This document shows positions 26,065-34,668 of a stretch of DNA of 64,000 nt, piece by piece. Below the pieces are notes generated by a model. It did not search any database, had not been told where the DNA came from, and saw nothing but the letters and a program-made list of their open reading frames with translations. This DNA is from UBA4971 sp029551185. Its GTDB lineage: Bacteria; Bacillota; SHA-98; UBA4971. Numbering within the stretch: the stretch's first letter is position 1; each line of letters opens with the position of its first letter. The translations under genes were made by a program, and so were the position numbers. The stretch is taken from positions 62,001 to 126,000 of the forward strand of contig DAOSZN010000001.1 of assembly GCA_035593725.1 (NCBI GenBank). The letters are read 5' to 3'.

Positions 26065-26919
26065 TCAACCCTTGACCGCTCCAAGGGTGAGACCTTTAAT
26101 TAGGTAGTCTTGCATTAAGACTACGAAGGCAAGTATCGGTATAACAGACAGTATCCCTCCTGCGCTCATAGGACCCCACAGCACTAAGTATTCGGTTATA
26201 AGGCCTGACAAGGCCACAGGAACAGTGGCAAGGTTTGGAGATTGTATGAAGATCATTGCATACATGAATTCATTCCATGACATGATGAAAGTAAAAATAG
26301 CGGTAGCAGCTAAACCAGGCAGCACTAAAGGCAATACAATTCTTGAAAAAGTTTGAAATAAAGTGGCGCCGTCTACCATTGAGCTCTCTTCCACTTCGAC
26401 AGGGATCTCGTTGAAGAAGTTTATCAGCATCCAAATTGCAAAGGGCAAGTTAAAAACAATATATGCCAGCACAAGCGCAGTTCTTGTATTTAGCAATCCG
26501 GCGTTTCTCATAATATTGTAAAGAGGTATCACAAAAGTGACAGGCGGAAAGATCCTGGTGAGCAATATCCATATCATTAGCATGCGTTTCCCTTTGAATC
26601 TAAACCTCGATAGGCTATAGGCAGCCAGTGACCCGATAACTATGGCAATAACCGTAGATGTTAAGGAGACCGTAAAGCTATTTGCTACCACATTGCCAAA
26701 ACCTAGGTTGTCGAAGAGTTCCTTGTAGTTTTCAAAGGTTATCTCGTGAGGAAAAAATGTAGGCACAGCTGAGAATTGTTCTACACGATTTTTAAACGAA
26801 TTATTCAGCATCCAGTAAACCGGGAATAATGACCACACAATTATAAGTATTAACGCCAAATACTTAAGAACTGCTCCTAACCCAGATTGAAATCGACGTG
26901 CTCTATCTCTTTTGGGCAC
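26065..26919 (-). CDS. ABC sugar transporter permease (MalG/UgpE type)
   Basis: The 284-residue protein has six predicted helices. It opens with the LFPVYWMLNNSFK segment typical of the MalG group and has an EAA loop (VEVEESSMVDGATLFQTFSR, then IVLPLVLPGL). It is the first transporter gene after the phosphodiesterase on the minus strand, and the binding protein follows 27 bases later. The roughly 230 bases between it and the phosphodiesterase gene are AT-rich and hold no recognised gene. Confidence 0.9.
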   Translation of the reverse strand: MPKRDRARRFQSGLGAVLKYLALILIIVWSLFPVYWMLNNSFKNRVEQFSAVPTFFPHEITFENYKELFDNLGFGNVVANSFTVSLTSTVIAIVIGSLAAYSLSRFRFKGKRMLMIWILLTRIFPPVTFVIPLYNIMRNAGLLNTRTALVLAYIVFNLPFAIWMLINFFNEIPVEVEESSMVDGATLFQTFSRIVLPLVLPGLAATAIFTFIMSWNEFMYAMIFIQSPNLATVPVALSGLITEYLVLWGPMSAGGILSVIPILAFVVLMQDYLIKGLTLGAVKG

Positions 26920-27152
26920 TTGCTTACCAACTTTCTACCAATATGGTTAGGTTTCTTATGCACAAAAGACTCATAGTTGTGTTCTTGCTTGCATTCCTAC
27001 GTTTATTGTCCTTTTCATTGCTCCTTTTTTTAACAGAGACATTAGGATGTCTGATGACCTATCTTTGCATAATTCATTCTACTTGACTTGCCTAATTCCT
27101 CTTTATTTTGCTTTATTTTTTTCTGCAATCGTGTTGAGCTTAGACTTGATAT

Positions 27153-27905
27153 CTAGCTCTTCTTTTGAATCAGCAAATTCCTTAACGTCTCAACTTCATT
27201 TGTAGTGATAGAGTCAACACCTAAATTCAGAAACGCCTTCATGTCCTTAGCGTCGTCAATTGTCCATACAAAGACTAACAAGCCCCGTCTGCGGGCAGCA
27301 AAAACAAGTTCATCTTTGCAGTGTCGATAGTCAATATTAATACCGCAGCAATAATTGGATACAGCTTTATTGCAAATGTCGCACATAAGGGAATCGTAGT
27401 TGCTCCCTGCGTTTTTTATGTTTCCAATCTCCATTTCAGCGTTTAGCAACACTTGAATCTGTGGAACATATGTCTTGATTCTATAGGCGGTTTTGGCGTC
27501 GCATCCGGTAACAAATACTTTCTCAGCCATATCGCTCGCAATAACAGTATCAGCAATAATCTTGTAGGCTTCGTGATCCTTAATGTCCAAGTTAAAAAGC
27601 CTCTCCCTTGCATCTCCTATCTCAAAGGCTTCGTCCAGTCTCATGAGACCGTCAACATACTCTTTAAGTTCCCTATACCCGATTTCTCGTATTGGGAAGC
27701 TTTTGCTTTCGAAGAAAATCGCATAATCATGGAACAGCACCGGAACACCGTCAGAAGTCACACTCACATCAATTTCTATAATATCAGCGCCGAATCTTAT
27801 TCCTTGAGCAATTGAATCTACGGAATTCGAAGCAGTATTCATACATCCAGAATGTGCGGTGATAAAGGGAGATCGTAAACACTGCCTTGCCGTCCTCATA
27901 TTCAT
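27153..27905 (-). CDS. ugpQ: Glycerophosphodiester phosphodiesterase (GDPD/UgpQ family)
   Basis: The 250-residue TIM-barrel protein shows the GDPD signatures: AHSGCMNTASNS (catalytic His, in a Firmicutes-type variant of HRG), GADIIEIDVSVTSDGVPV (Glu and Asp metal ligands), LFHD (second His), NLDIK and a C-terminal VFVWTIDD. There is no signal peptide, so it acts in the cytoplasm. It splits glycerophosphodiesters into glycerol-3-phosphate and an alcohol. Being upstream of an ABC importer on the same strand, it probably processes the imported substrate, as UgpQ does. Codon choice is visibly AT-rich against the flanking genes. Confidence 0.85.
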   Translation of the reverse strand: MNMRTARQCLRSPFITAHSGCMNTASNSVDSIAQGIRFGADIIEIDVSVTSDGVPVLFHDYAIFFESKSFPIREIGYRELKEYVDGLMRLDEAFEIGDARERLFNLDIKDHEAYKIIADTVIASDMAEKVFVTGCDAKTAYRIKTYVPQIQVLLNAEMEIGNIKNAGSNYDSLMCDICNKAVSNYCCGINIDYRHCKDELVFAARRRGLLVFVWTIDDAKDMKAFLNLGVDSITTNEVETLRNLLIQKKS

Positions 27906-28258
27906 ATTTCAACATCCCTTCTGAGAAATGTTTTTTCTGGCTTCCTGTTTACAAATCCATACTCCCGAAAGACTATCCTGGGTTTGTTTTAGCGTTTACA
28001 AGCAAAGGAATTTATGAGTCATTCACATCAGTGGATTTTAAGGCCTTGGACAAGAACACCAAAGGCCATTAGGATGCGGAAGAGATCTGATAATACTATA
28101 CCTGGAGCATCCAACTGAAATAATAATGGAAAGTAGAGGCAAAGACAAATACGAAGAAGGATCCATGAATACTTTCGCGAAAACGGAAAAAAGCCCTGTT
28201 TTGAGGGGCCTCTGTCTGAGCGGCAATGATGCCGTGAAGAGATGAGATGCAGATTAAG
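27906..28258. other. Non-coding stretch between the inserted block and the lptC leader
   Basis: No convincing gene is seen. Small hairpins occur: CGGCA-atga-TGCCG at 28221-28234, and GCCC/GGGC at 28193-28209 next to six A, which on the minus strand would read as a short terminator. The stretch probably contains the divergent or leading promoters for the ugpQ block and the lptC operon, but none is clear by eye. It may mark the right junction of the inserted minus-strand block. Confidence 0.4.
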
Positions 28259-28367
28259 GGTAGCCGGTGCTTGCAGCGAGGGACGTAGAGAATTTGACAG
28301 GCCTATGTGCCAAATTCGAACGAGGTCTGCCGCAAGCAGGTCGTCGCCGAACGCGACACCGGCTACC
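28259..28367 (+). ncRNA. Candidate structured RNA / leader element upstream of lptC
   Basis: GGTAGCCGGTG (28259-28269) pairs perfectly with CACCGGCTACC (28357-28367) and encloses further helices. CTTGC (28270-28274) pairs with GCAAG (28332-28336). Inside it, CGT-AGA-GAATTTG (28284-28296) pairs with CAAATTC-GA-ACG (28311-28322). TCG/CGA (28341-28343 with 28354-28356) forms a second arm. Together they form a closed three-way-junction shape of about 109 bases, ending 60 bases before the lptC start. No known riboswitch or housekeeping RNA is recognised. It could be a cis-regulatory leader of the lptC operon. Confidence 0.45.
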
Positions 28368-28427
28368 TCACCGCTGTCAGGATAAAGGGCGCAAGTTAAG
28401 AGTGCCATGGTCAGGGAGGTGCAGGCA

Positions 28428-29015
28428 ATGTCAAGAAAGTTCATTATACCGGTGATAGTGGCGATTCTTGGTATTGCTTGTTTTCTCGTATTGATGACAG
28501 TGCTCCCACGACGCGCGTCCTATGAGGATTCAGGCGCCTTGGCTGATTCGCAAATCCAAGGCGCCTCATCTTGTGAGACGGCCGGGATTTCCGCCGAGTC
28601 CACCCATTTTGTGGGCAGATCCGAAGGCAAGAAGCGTTGGGAATTTAAGGCTGACAAGGTAATATCAACTGATGATAATAACCGGGTTAAGTTGGAAGGC
28701 ATCAAGGAAGGTGTCTTCTATGACGAAGACAGGGCCTGGATGTATTTTTCGGCTGAAGGGGCAGAGGTCAATATGAAGACTGACAGTCTCAACCTGGAGA
28801 GCGTCGTTTTTCACTCAGCTTCAGGCGATAGCTTGTCCGCATATACCCTCACTTGGAACAAGAACTGTGATAAGGTCGTCTTAGAAGGAAATGTCCTTAT
28901 CAAGCAGGGTGAAGATGCCGTCCTTAAGTGCCTTCGAGCAGAGTACGCGCCGGGCGATAACATCCTCGAGGCTGTCGGAGAGACGATAATGGAAATAGAA
29001 ATAGGGGATGACTGA
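28428..29015 (+). CDS. lptC: LptC-family LPS export protein, copy 1
   Basis: The 195-residue protein has one N-terminal membrane helix (about residues 5-25) and a periplasmic LptC/YrbK beta-jellyroll. The jellyroll shows RSEGKKRWEFKADKV, GVFYDEDRAWMYFSAEGAEV and repeated short strands with L-x-G-N turns. LptC is the inner-membrane-anchored link between the LptB-F-G pump and LptA. ATG 28428 follows AGGGAGGTG and is preferred over ATG 28407. It starts an lptC-lptA-ABC set. A second LptC-like gene lies at 41931. Confidence 0.8.
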   Translation: MSRKFIIPVIVAILGIACFLVLMTVLPRRASYEDSGALADSQIQGASSCETAGISAESTHFVGRSEGKKRWEFKADKVISTDDNNRVKLEGIKEGVFYDEDRAWMYFSAEGAEVNMKTDSLNLESVVFHSASGDSLSAYTLTWNKNCDKVVLEGNVLIKQGEDAVLKCLRAEYAPGDNILEAVGETIMEIEIGDD

Positions 29016-29054
29016 CTGTTCAGGTAATACCAAGAGCAAGCGAGGGGAAGATGA

Positions 29055-29771
29055 ATGTGTGTCATATCAGGCTTAGGATCCCGGAAGGTGAGAATAGCTC
29101 TGGGACTTGCGCTTTTTGCTCTGTTAGCGCCTTCGGTCTTAGGTGCTGAGGCAGCTAAAGAGAAGGTTCAAGTGACTGCTAAAGATAAGGTCACTGTCGA
29201 TTTGGATACTGATGTCACAGTGTTTGAAGGCAGTGTGAGGATCGCATACGGAGATGTTGAAATCATGGCGGAGCGGGCAGAGGTGAAGGAACGGAAAACC
29301 GCCCATCTGTCAGGGAATGTGAAGCTTATTCAACCTGATGTGGTTCTTACAGGCGAAGTTTTCACCGCTTACATAAATGAAAAGAGGGTTGTCGCAGAAG
29401 GCGGTGTTGTCCTTACCAAGGAAGAAGTCAGGGCAAATGAAGGGCCGGACAGCTCCCTGGAAAAAGATACGGTGGTAATTACTTGTGATAAGATGGATCT
29501 TTCCACGAAAACCAGGGGGTTTACGGCAGAAGGTAATGTGCAGGTAAGACGAGGTTCGTCTTTTGCCAAAGCGGATGAGGCTACATATCGGGAAAGCGAA
29601 AAAGTCGTACTGTTAATGGGTAACGTGTCAGCTGAAGGCAAGAACGGTGAAAGCATAAAGTGCGGTAAATTGATCTTCAGGACAGATAAGGACTACATGG
29701 AAGCAGAGGAGGAAGTCGTTTTCGAATTTGAGATCGATGAGGACACCAATGATCAAACAGAGACAGGATAG
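29055..29771 (+). CDS. lptA: LptA/OstA-family periplasmic LPS-binding protein, copy 1
   Basis: The 238-residue protein has a signal peptide (ending VLGAE) and an OstA jellyroll of repeated strands. Examples are VTVFEGSVRIAYGDVEIMAE, AHLSGNVKL, TAEGNVQV and LLMGNVSAEG. The alternation of G-N-V turns is the hallmark of LptA, which polymerises into a bridge carrying LPS across the periplasm. The acidic C-terminus (EVVFEFEIDEDTND) is unusual. It lies 39 bases after lptC with GAGGGGAAG as ribosome site. Confidence 0.82.
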   Translation: MCVISGLGSRKVRIALGLALFALLAPSVLGAEAAKEKVQVTAKDKVTVDLDTDVTVFEGSVRIAYGDVEIMAERAEVKERKTAHLSGNVKLIQPDVVLTGEVFTAYINEKRVVAEGGVVLTKEEVRANEGPDSSLEKDTVVITCDKMDLSTKTRGFTAEGNVQVRRGSSFAKADEATYRESEKVVLLMGNVSAEGKNGESIKCGKLIFRTDKDYMEAEEEVVFEFEIDEDTNDQTETG

Positions 29772-29841
29772 GGAAAACAAGGCAAGAAGCAAAGGTAAGC
29801 AACAGAGGTAGGATTTGCATGGCCGACTCTAGCAGGGATTA

Positions 29842-29850
29842 TGCTATAAT
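29842..29850 (+). promoter_or_regulatory. Extended -10 promoter element (TGCTATAAT)
   Basis: A perfect TATAAT (29845-29850) preceded by TGC gives an extended -10 sequence. No good -35 hexamer lies 16-18 bases upstream, which extended -10 promoters tolerate. It is 79 bases before the GTG of the 842-residue permease gene, which could therefore be transcribed independently of lptC-lptA. Confidence 0.45.
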
Positions 29851-29928
29851 TGGCATGGTATCAAGGATACTCGTGCCTGTGGCGACTCACCCGGGTTATC
29901 TTCAATAAAGGATTCAGGAGGCGGCTGT

Positions 29929-32457
29929 GTGCGGGAGTTAATAAAGGAGGGGTTCACGTGGGACCTCCTTCGTGTCATAACCCTTACGGTGCTCATAGGT
30001 GCCTCTGTGGCAAGCGGTGTGGCCTATGCGGTTAACGCGTACCTTGCCCGACAAGTCACAGGAGTAGTGGGTGAGTTAGGCGAGTACGACCTTATTCTCC
30101 ATGTGCGTGAGGAATCTTCTGACGCAGCAAAGGCTGAGATTCAAAAAGTCATATCATCCGGGTTCAAAGGGGCGCACGTGAAAGAAGGCCCTGTAGTTTT
30201 AGGAAAAAGCAATTTTTTCGTGGCGCTTCCGGACAAGCTTCGAAGTCGAAGTGCGCTTGAGAACCTTGCAAGACTTCTCTGCGAAGTCCCAGGGTCCGGC
30301 GGAGTGACATTCATTATCGAACCCAGGCTCACTTTGACCGGGATCGAGCCAGGCGCTTTCTATTTTCTCTTAAATCAAGCTGAAAAAGTTAAAGGGGTCA
30401 GATTTTGCTTTCGCGACGGGGGCAGGATTGCAATCGTGTTGGAACCTGACGCTGACATAAGGCAGGTATCTGATGCGTTGACCGCCTTAGTCGAGAAGTA
30501 CCGGGTAATTGAAGTAAGATTTCCTATCGGGCGTGAAATGGAAGACTCGGTAGCTTCAGGCGCTGCCTATATAAAGAAGTTGACTTCTGAAGCCGGAGCG
30601 AGTTTTGCGCGGGATATTACGCGTCGCAGCGGGAACTCGGATCTGGCTGATCTCTCCGCTACGCTGGATGAAATGAAAATGTTTCTTCGGCATTACGCTG
30701 CATACGCCGACATCTCCATTACAGGCGATACCCCGCTTAAAACCGGTGATACTGTCCTGTTATTGCCTTTCGGCAAACCATCTCCCGACAGGGCTTCAAC
30801 CGCATCAGGCGAGGATGCAATAGAAGGCTTGTCAGTCCTCGTTGAAGAGGTTAAAGGCAGCCGGGCTCGGGGTATTGTAACCCAAGGGGATACGGAAGAA
30901 ATCCCGGAATCCGGGCTTCAAGTGTTCTCTGTGGATCGCGATAATCAGGCGAAAGACTTAATCGGGACCGCGACTGTGATAAGTGAGAGCAAGAAGATAG
31001 GGTACGCTGTGGATGAGAGTATTCGTCTCCTCTGTGAACTTGAGGATTTCAGAAGCAATGCATACCAAGCCGCAGTAAACACCTTGGACATACTGGGGAT
31101 GTACGATGAGACAGTAAGCAGGCTGATAAGTGTCCAGAGGGCCTTGGAAAGCGCAATGGAGTCTCTGGGGAAGAGCCCTGACGGGACCCTTGGGTGGCGG
31201 GAAGCAGCTGCCATAGAAAAGGCGATAAATGATGCCATGGGTATTGTCGATTCATTGGAATCCGCGCTCAGGCAATTGGACACATTTGAAGCTCAGACAA
31301 AACAAGTGGCTCGGATGCTATCGTCAAAAGGAGGCGAGTTCCAAGAAGAGGTTGGATCCTATGGTGAAATATCCCCTGAACTTCAAGAGAAACTATATAT
31401 GGTCCAATATCTCCTGGACTTGTTGGGTATTCAGGCCTTAGAAAGGGCCAAGGCGATTGATGAGTTTATGCAAAACGCAGATCCTGTTTATTCTCAGTTA
31501 GCGGAATGGAAATCAAACCTTGAAAGCCTTTCACAAAGAATGTCAGGAATTCGAAGAGTATTAGCCACAGGTCAGGCAGGCCAAGTCATATCTGACATGA
31601 TGGACGCCACCAACAGCGTACTTGTCCAGGCCCAGGCTTTGGATATTCCAAGCATGGAGGATGCTGTCAGTGAGGCTGCAAAGAATCTTGAAGCAGTCAA
31701 GGCAATTGATACAAAGGCGATAATTGCAGAACTTCAGCAGGTGAAGGCATCGTTGCCGGATCTTCGCGACGACGAGGTAGGGAGATCCATTCGTCTAATT
31801 GACCGTTATATAGGCGGCGAAGTAATCCCAGGTGACAGTCTCTTGATTCTCGTAGATAAAAAGACAGACCCGAATAAGCCGAAAGCCTTGGCGAAAGAGA
31901 TGTTTGGGAAAGAGGTCAGTGTATACACGAGTCCTGCGGGGCTGTTGGAACCCGGGGTAAGAAGTGAGGTATACAGAGTCCTCCGCGAGGCGAAAGCTTC
32001 AGTTGCTGCGATTGTCTCCGTTATCATGACATTTCTTGCCCTGATTCTGGATCACGCTGCTATTGTCAGCGCGATGAGGGAATTTGAGCGAAGTTCCGGT
32101 ACGGTCTATTCGGCGGTAGTCGGCGCAGTGATCCTCACTCTCCAGTTTGCAATTACAGGCGCGAGATTGCCTTACATTAATCCCGGGCATGTCGCAGTAG
32201 TCGGAGCCCTTATAGGCTTTGCCGTGGCGACTCAGTCAAACAAGATCAGCCCTGCGCCGAGAGATGAGATAGTCGCCGGGATAGCTATGGGTCTGACTTA
32301 CACACAGATAATGCGTGAAATTGTGGTGCCTTCCTCAAGGCCGGGCCTTTTGGCCCTTATGAACAGGTCGAAGACTATGTTCAGGCGGAAAGGAGGGGAT
32401 ACCCGTGTCAAGAAGTCTGTCTCTCAAAATGCAGGCCTCCGGAACCCCGGTTCTTAA
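29929..32457 (+). CDS. ABC permease-like protein with a very large periplasmic domain, uncharacterised
   Basis: This 842-residue protein has one N-terminal helix (about residues 11-38) and a periplasmic part of about 650 residues. It ends with three helices (about 691-715, 727-745 and 752-770) and an EAA-like cytoplasmic segment (AGIAMGLTYTQIMREIVVP, about 783-801). The periplasmic part begins with two small alpha/beta domains (YDLILHVREESSD; RIAIVLEPDADI). It continues as a long helical, coiled-coil-like bundle (about 360-640). One helix, a big outer domain, then three helices is the FtsX/MacB/LolC plan, but the terminal EAA-like motif recalls importers. GTG 29929 follows AGGAGGCGG. It overlaps the next gene, its presumed ATPase. 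Family and substrate are not recognised. Confidence 0.6.
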   Translation: MRELIKEGFTWDLLRVITLTVLIGASVASGVAYAVNAYLARQVTGVVGELGEYDLILHVREESSDAAKAEIQKVISSGFKGAHVKEGPVVLGKSNFFVALPDKLRSRSALENLARLLCEVPGSGGVTFIIEPRLTLTGIEPGAFYFLLNQAEKVKGVRFCFRDGGRIAIVLEPDADIRQVSDALTALVEKYRVIEVRFPIGREMEDSVASGAAYIKKLTSEAGASFARDITRRSGNSDLADLSATLDEMKMFLRHYAAYADISITGDTPLKTGDTVLLLPFGKPSPDRASTASGEDAIEGLSVLVEEVKGSRARGIVTQGDTEEIPESGLQVFSVDRDNQAKDLIGTATVISESKKIGYAVDESIRLLCELEDFRSNAYQAAVNTLDILGMYDETVSRLISVQRALESAMESLGKSPDGTLGWREAAAIEKAINDAMGIVDSLESALRQLDTFEAQTKQVARMLSSKGGEFQEEVGSYGEISPELQEKLYMVQYLLDLLGIQALERAKAIDEFMQNADPVYSQLAEWKSNLESLSQRMSGIRRVLATGQAGQVISDMMDATNSVLVQAQALDIPSMEDAVSEAAKNLEAVKAIDTKAIIAELQQVKASLPDLRDDEVGRSIRLIDRYIGGEVIPGDSLLILVDKKTDPNKPKALAKEMFGKEVSVYTSPAGLLEPGVRSEVYRVLREAKASVAAIVSVIMTFLALILDHAAIVSAMREFERSSGTVYSAVVGAVILTLQFAITGARLPYINPGHVAVVGALIGFAVATQSNKISPAPRDEIVAGIAMGLTYTQIMREIVVPSSRPGLLALMNRSKTMFRRKGGDTRVKKSVSQNAGLRNPGS

Positions 32458-33181
32458 AGTTTGCAGCCTTTCAAAGACCTATGGAAAAAACCGGGCCCTG
32501 TCAGGGATTGACCTTGAGGTTATGCCCGGTGATACGGTAGTGGTCACAGGTCCTTCAGGATGCGGTAAATCCACCCTCCTAAGGTGCATTGTTCGACTGA
32601 TAAATCCTGACTCCGGAAGGATCATTGTGGCAGGTGAGGATGTAACGAACCTGTCTTACTCGGATCTCTTGAATGTCCGCAGGCGCATAGGTTTTGTTTT
32701 TCAACGCTCTAACCTTATTCAAAGACTTACAGCCTTAGAGAACGTGGCTCTTCCCCTGTTAGCCGCCAACGCAACCCGTGATGAGGCTGAACGCAAGGCA
32801 CATCGGGCTTTGAAGCGCGTAGGACTTATCGGGGATGTGGTTCACAGGAGACCTTGTGAGTTATCAGGCGGTGAGTGCCAACGTGTGGCAATAGCCAGGG
32901 CTTTGGCGCCGGAGCCGAATCTTATGCTCTGGGATGAGCCTACAGCTTCCCTCGATCCTATTCTTGTTGCAGAAGTCTTGGATGTCATGGAAAGCCTGGT
33001 CAAGACAAGTGAGGCCGCTATGGTCATAGTCACCCATGAAATGAAATTCGCTCTTCGTGCCGCTGACTGGCTTATTCTTCTGAATCAAGGTAAAATAGCG
33101 GAACAAGGCACGCCTCGAAAGGTGTTCGACTCCCCCGAATCCGAGCTGGGCGTAAGGTACAGTCGGTTGCTCAGTCTGTAG
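32405..33181 (+). CDS. ABC transporter ATP-binding protein partnered with the 842-residue permease
   Basis: The 258-residue ATPase has Walker A GPSGCGKST, a Q-loop FVFQRSNLIQ, signature LSGGECQRVAIARAL, Walker B LMLWDEPTASLDP and a switch VTHEMKFA. The sequence is closest in style to polar-amino-acid (GlnQ-like) or FtsE/LolD-like ATPases. Walker B reads LWDEP instead of the usual LLDEP/LFDEP. GTG 32405 has AAGGAGG just upstream and lies inside the end of the permease gene (53-base overlap), which implies coupled translation and one complex. It is distinct from LptB at 44482. Confidence 0.88.
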   Translation: MSRSLSLKMQASGTPVLKVCSLSKTYGKNRALSGIDLEVMPGDTVVVTGPSGCGKSTLLRCIVRLINPDSGRIIVAGEDVTNLSYSDLLNVRRRIGFVFQRSNLIQRLTALENVALPLLAANATRDEAERKAHRALKRVGLIGDVVHRRPCELSGGECQRVAIARALAPEPNLMLWDEPTASLDPILVAEVLDVMESLVKTSEAAMVIVTHEMKFALRAADWLILLNQGKIAEQGTPRKVFDSPESELGVRYSRLLSL

Positions 33182-33309
33182 CCCTATTGAGGAGTAACTG
33201 AGGATCGCTTGCCCAGGGTGTTTGGGCGCATGAAGGGAAAACTTGAGAAACGTAGAAATAATTAAAGATCAACTGAACAAGAAATCAAATAAAGGGTAGA
33301 TTTCAGGTA

Positions 33310-34179
33310 TTGAGCAAAAAATGGTTAAATTGGCAAACTACCATACTTAGGCCTGTATCGTACGAAGGGTTAGGGCTTCACACCGGTAAGCTTTCGTGCG
33401 TCACAATGTTGCCTGCTTCGCAGGACACAGGGGTCTGTTTCGAGAGGTGCGATCTTTCGGAACCTCAAATCGTGCCTGCGACTGTAGCCAACATAGGGGG
33501 GTCGCTGAGGGCTACTGACTTAGAATGTAACGGGGTCTCTGTCCGCACTGTTGAGCATATTATGGCAGCGATTTCTTGGTCAGGTATTGACAACATCATA
33601 GTCCGGTTGGAGGGTGAAGAGTTACCTTTAGGAGACGGAAGCGCCCTTACTTATGTGCGCCTTCTTGAGGAGGCCGGTTTAAGAGACCTCAGCGCGCGAC
33701 GACGGTCAGTGAAGGTTGAGTGTCCCGTATGGACCACCCGAGGTGACAGTCACCTTATAGCCTTGCCGTACGAAGGAACTCGGGTGACTTTCCTGTTTCT
33801 CCGCAAAGGTTCTCATTTAGAGCCCGAGTATTCGAGTTCTGAGTATTTGGATATTGAGGTGACTCCGGAAGTATTCAGAGAAGAAATTGCCCCTGCCAGG
33901 ACCATAGGATTTCAGTGGGAGCTTGAAACTATCCAAGAACAAGGACTTGCTCTTGGGGCGACTCTAGAGCAAGCAGCAATTGTCGGCAAGGATGGTTACA
34001 TCGGCATGACCAGATTCCCGAATGAGGCATGTCGCCACAAAGCGTTGGATCTGCTAGGGGATATTGCCATACTTGGACAGGTCCTGGGGCATTTTATCGG
34101 CATAGGCTCCGGGCATTCCATGAACCATGAACTTGTTCGACTTATTTCCCGTGATTTGGAAATCAAGAGAGGTGTATAG
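33310..34179 (+). CDS. lpxC: UDP-3-O-acyl-N-acetylglucosamine deacetylase LpxC
   Basis: The 289-residue protein shows GLGLHTGK, TVEHIMAAI (zinc-ligand His), PLGDGSA, PARTIGF, ACRHKALDLLGD (zinc-ligand His and Asp) and GSGHSMNHELVR (catalytic His). It is the zinc enzyme of the committed step of lipid A synthesis. It starts with TTG 33310 and has a poor ribosome site, so translation may be modest. It heads the run lpxC-fabZ-lpxA-lpxI-lpxB. It is slightly shorter than the E. coli enzyme (305) but keeps all motifs. Confidence 0.95.
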   Translation: MSKKWLNWQTTILRPVSYEGLGLHTGKLSCVTMLPASQDTGVCFERCDLSEPQIVPATVANIGGSLRATDLECNGVSVRTVEHIMAAISWSGIDNIIVRLEGEELPLGDGSALTYVRLLEEAGLRDLSARRRSVKVECPVWTTRGDSHLIALPYEGTRVTFLFLRKGSHLEPEYSSSEYLDIEVTPEVFREEIAPARTIGFQWELETIQEQGLALGATLEQAAIVGKDGYIGMTRFPNEACRHKALDLLGDIAILGQVLGHFIGIGSGHSMNHELVRLISRDLEIKRGV

Positions 34180-34186
34180 ACAGAAA

Positions 34187-34627
34187 ATGATGATTGGAGC
34201 GGAAGAAATCCAAAAGGTGCTGCCTCATAGGTACCCGTTTCTCTTGGTGGACAGAATTATTGAAATGGAATCGGGCAAGCGTATTGTTGGCATCAAAAAC
34301 GTCAGTTGTAATGAGCCGTTTTTTCAAGGCCATTTCCCGGGCAATCCGATAATGCCCGGGGTACTCATTGTTGAGGCTATGGCTCAGGTAGGAGCGTACG
34401 CTGTTTTGAATTACCCTGAAGTTAAAGACAAGATTGCATTCCTTGCCGGAGTGGATAGGGCAAGGTTCAGACATCCGGTAGTCCCAGGGGACAGGCTGAG
34501 GATTGAGGTGGAACTTATCAAAATCCGAGGCACTTTGGGGAAACTTGGATGTTCAGCGTATGTTGAGGACAAGTTAGTGGCAGATGCGGAGCTTATGTTT
34601 GCCCTGGTGGATAGGGGAGAAAAATAG
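34187..34627 (+). CDS. fabZ: 3-hydroxyacyl-ACP dehydratase FabZ
   Basis: The 146-residue hotdog-fold protein shows VLPHRYPFLLVDRI, HFPGNPIMPGVLIVEAMAQ (active-site His and Glu) and AFLAGVDRARFRHPV. It removes water from 3-hydroxyacyl-ACP in fatty acid synthesis. In LPS clusters it competes for the hydroxyacyl-ACP that LpxA and LpxD use. I take ATG 34187 (or 34190) behind GAGAGG, since the extra 20 residues from ATG 34127 would lie inside lpxC. The lpxC-fabZ-lpxA order is common in diderms. Confidence 0.95.
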   Translation: MMIGAEEIQKVLPHRYPFLLVDRIIEMESGKRIVGIKNVSCNEPFFQGHFPGNPIMPGVLIVEAMAQVGAYAVLNYPEVKDKIAFLAGVDRARFRHPVVPGDRLRIEVELIKIRGTLGKLGCSAYVEDKLVADAELMFALVDRGEK

Positions 34628-34668
34628 ATGTGTGAAGAAAATGGGTTTTCCCGCTGGGAGGCACATAA

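Noticed and set aside
28311..28322. ATTCGAAC resembling a tRNA T-loop
   Set aside because: No acceptor stem, anticodon arm or CCA-proximal pairing fits; it is part of the helix of the structured RNA candidate.
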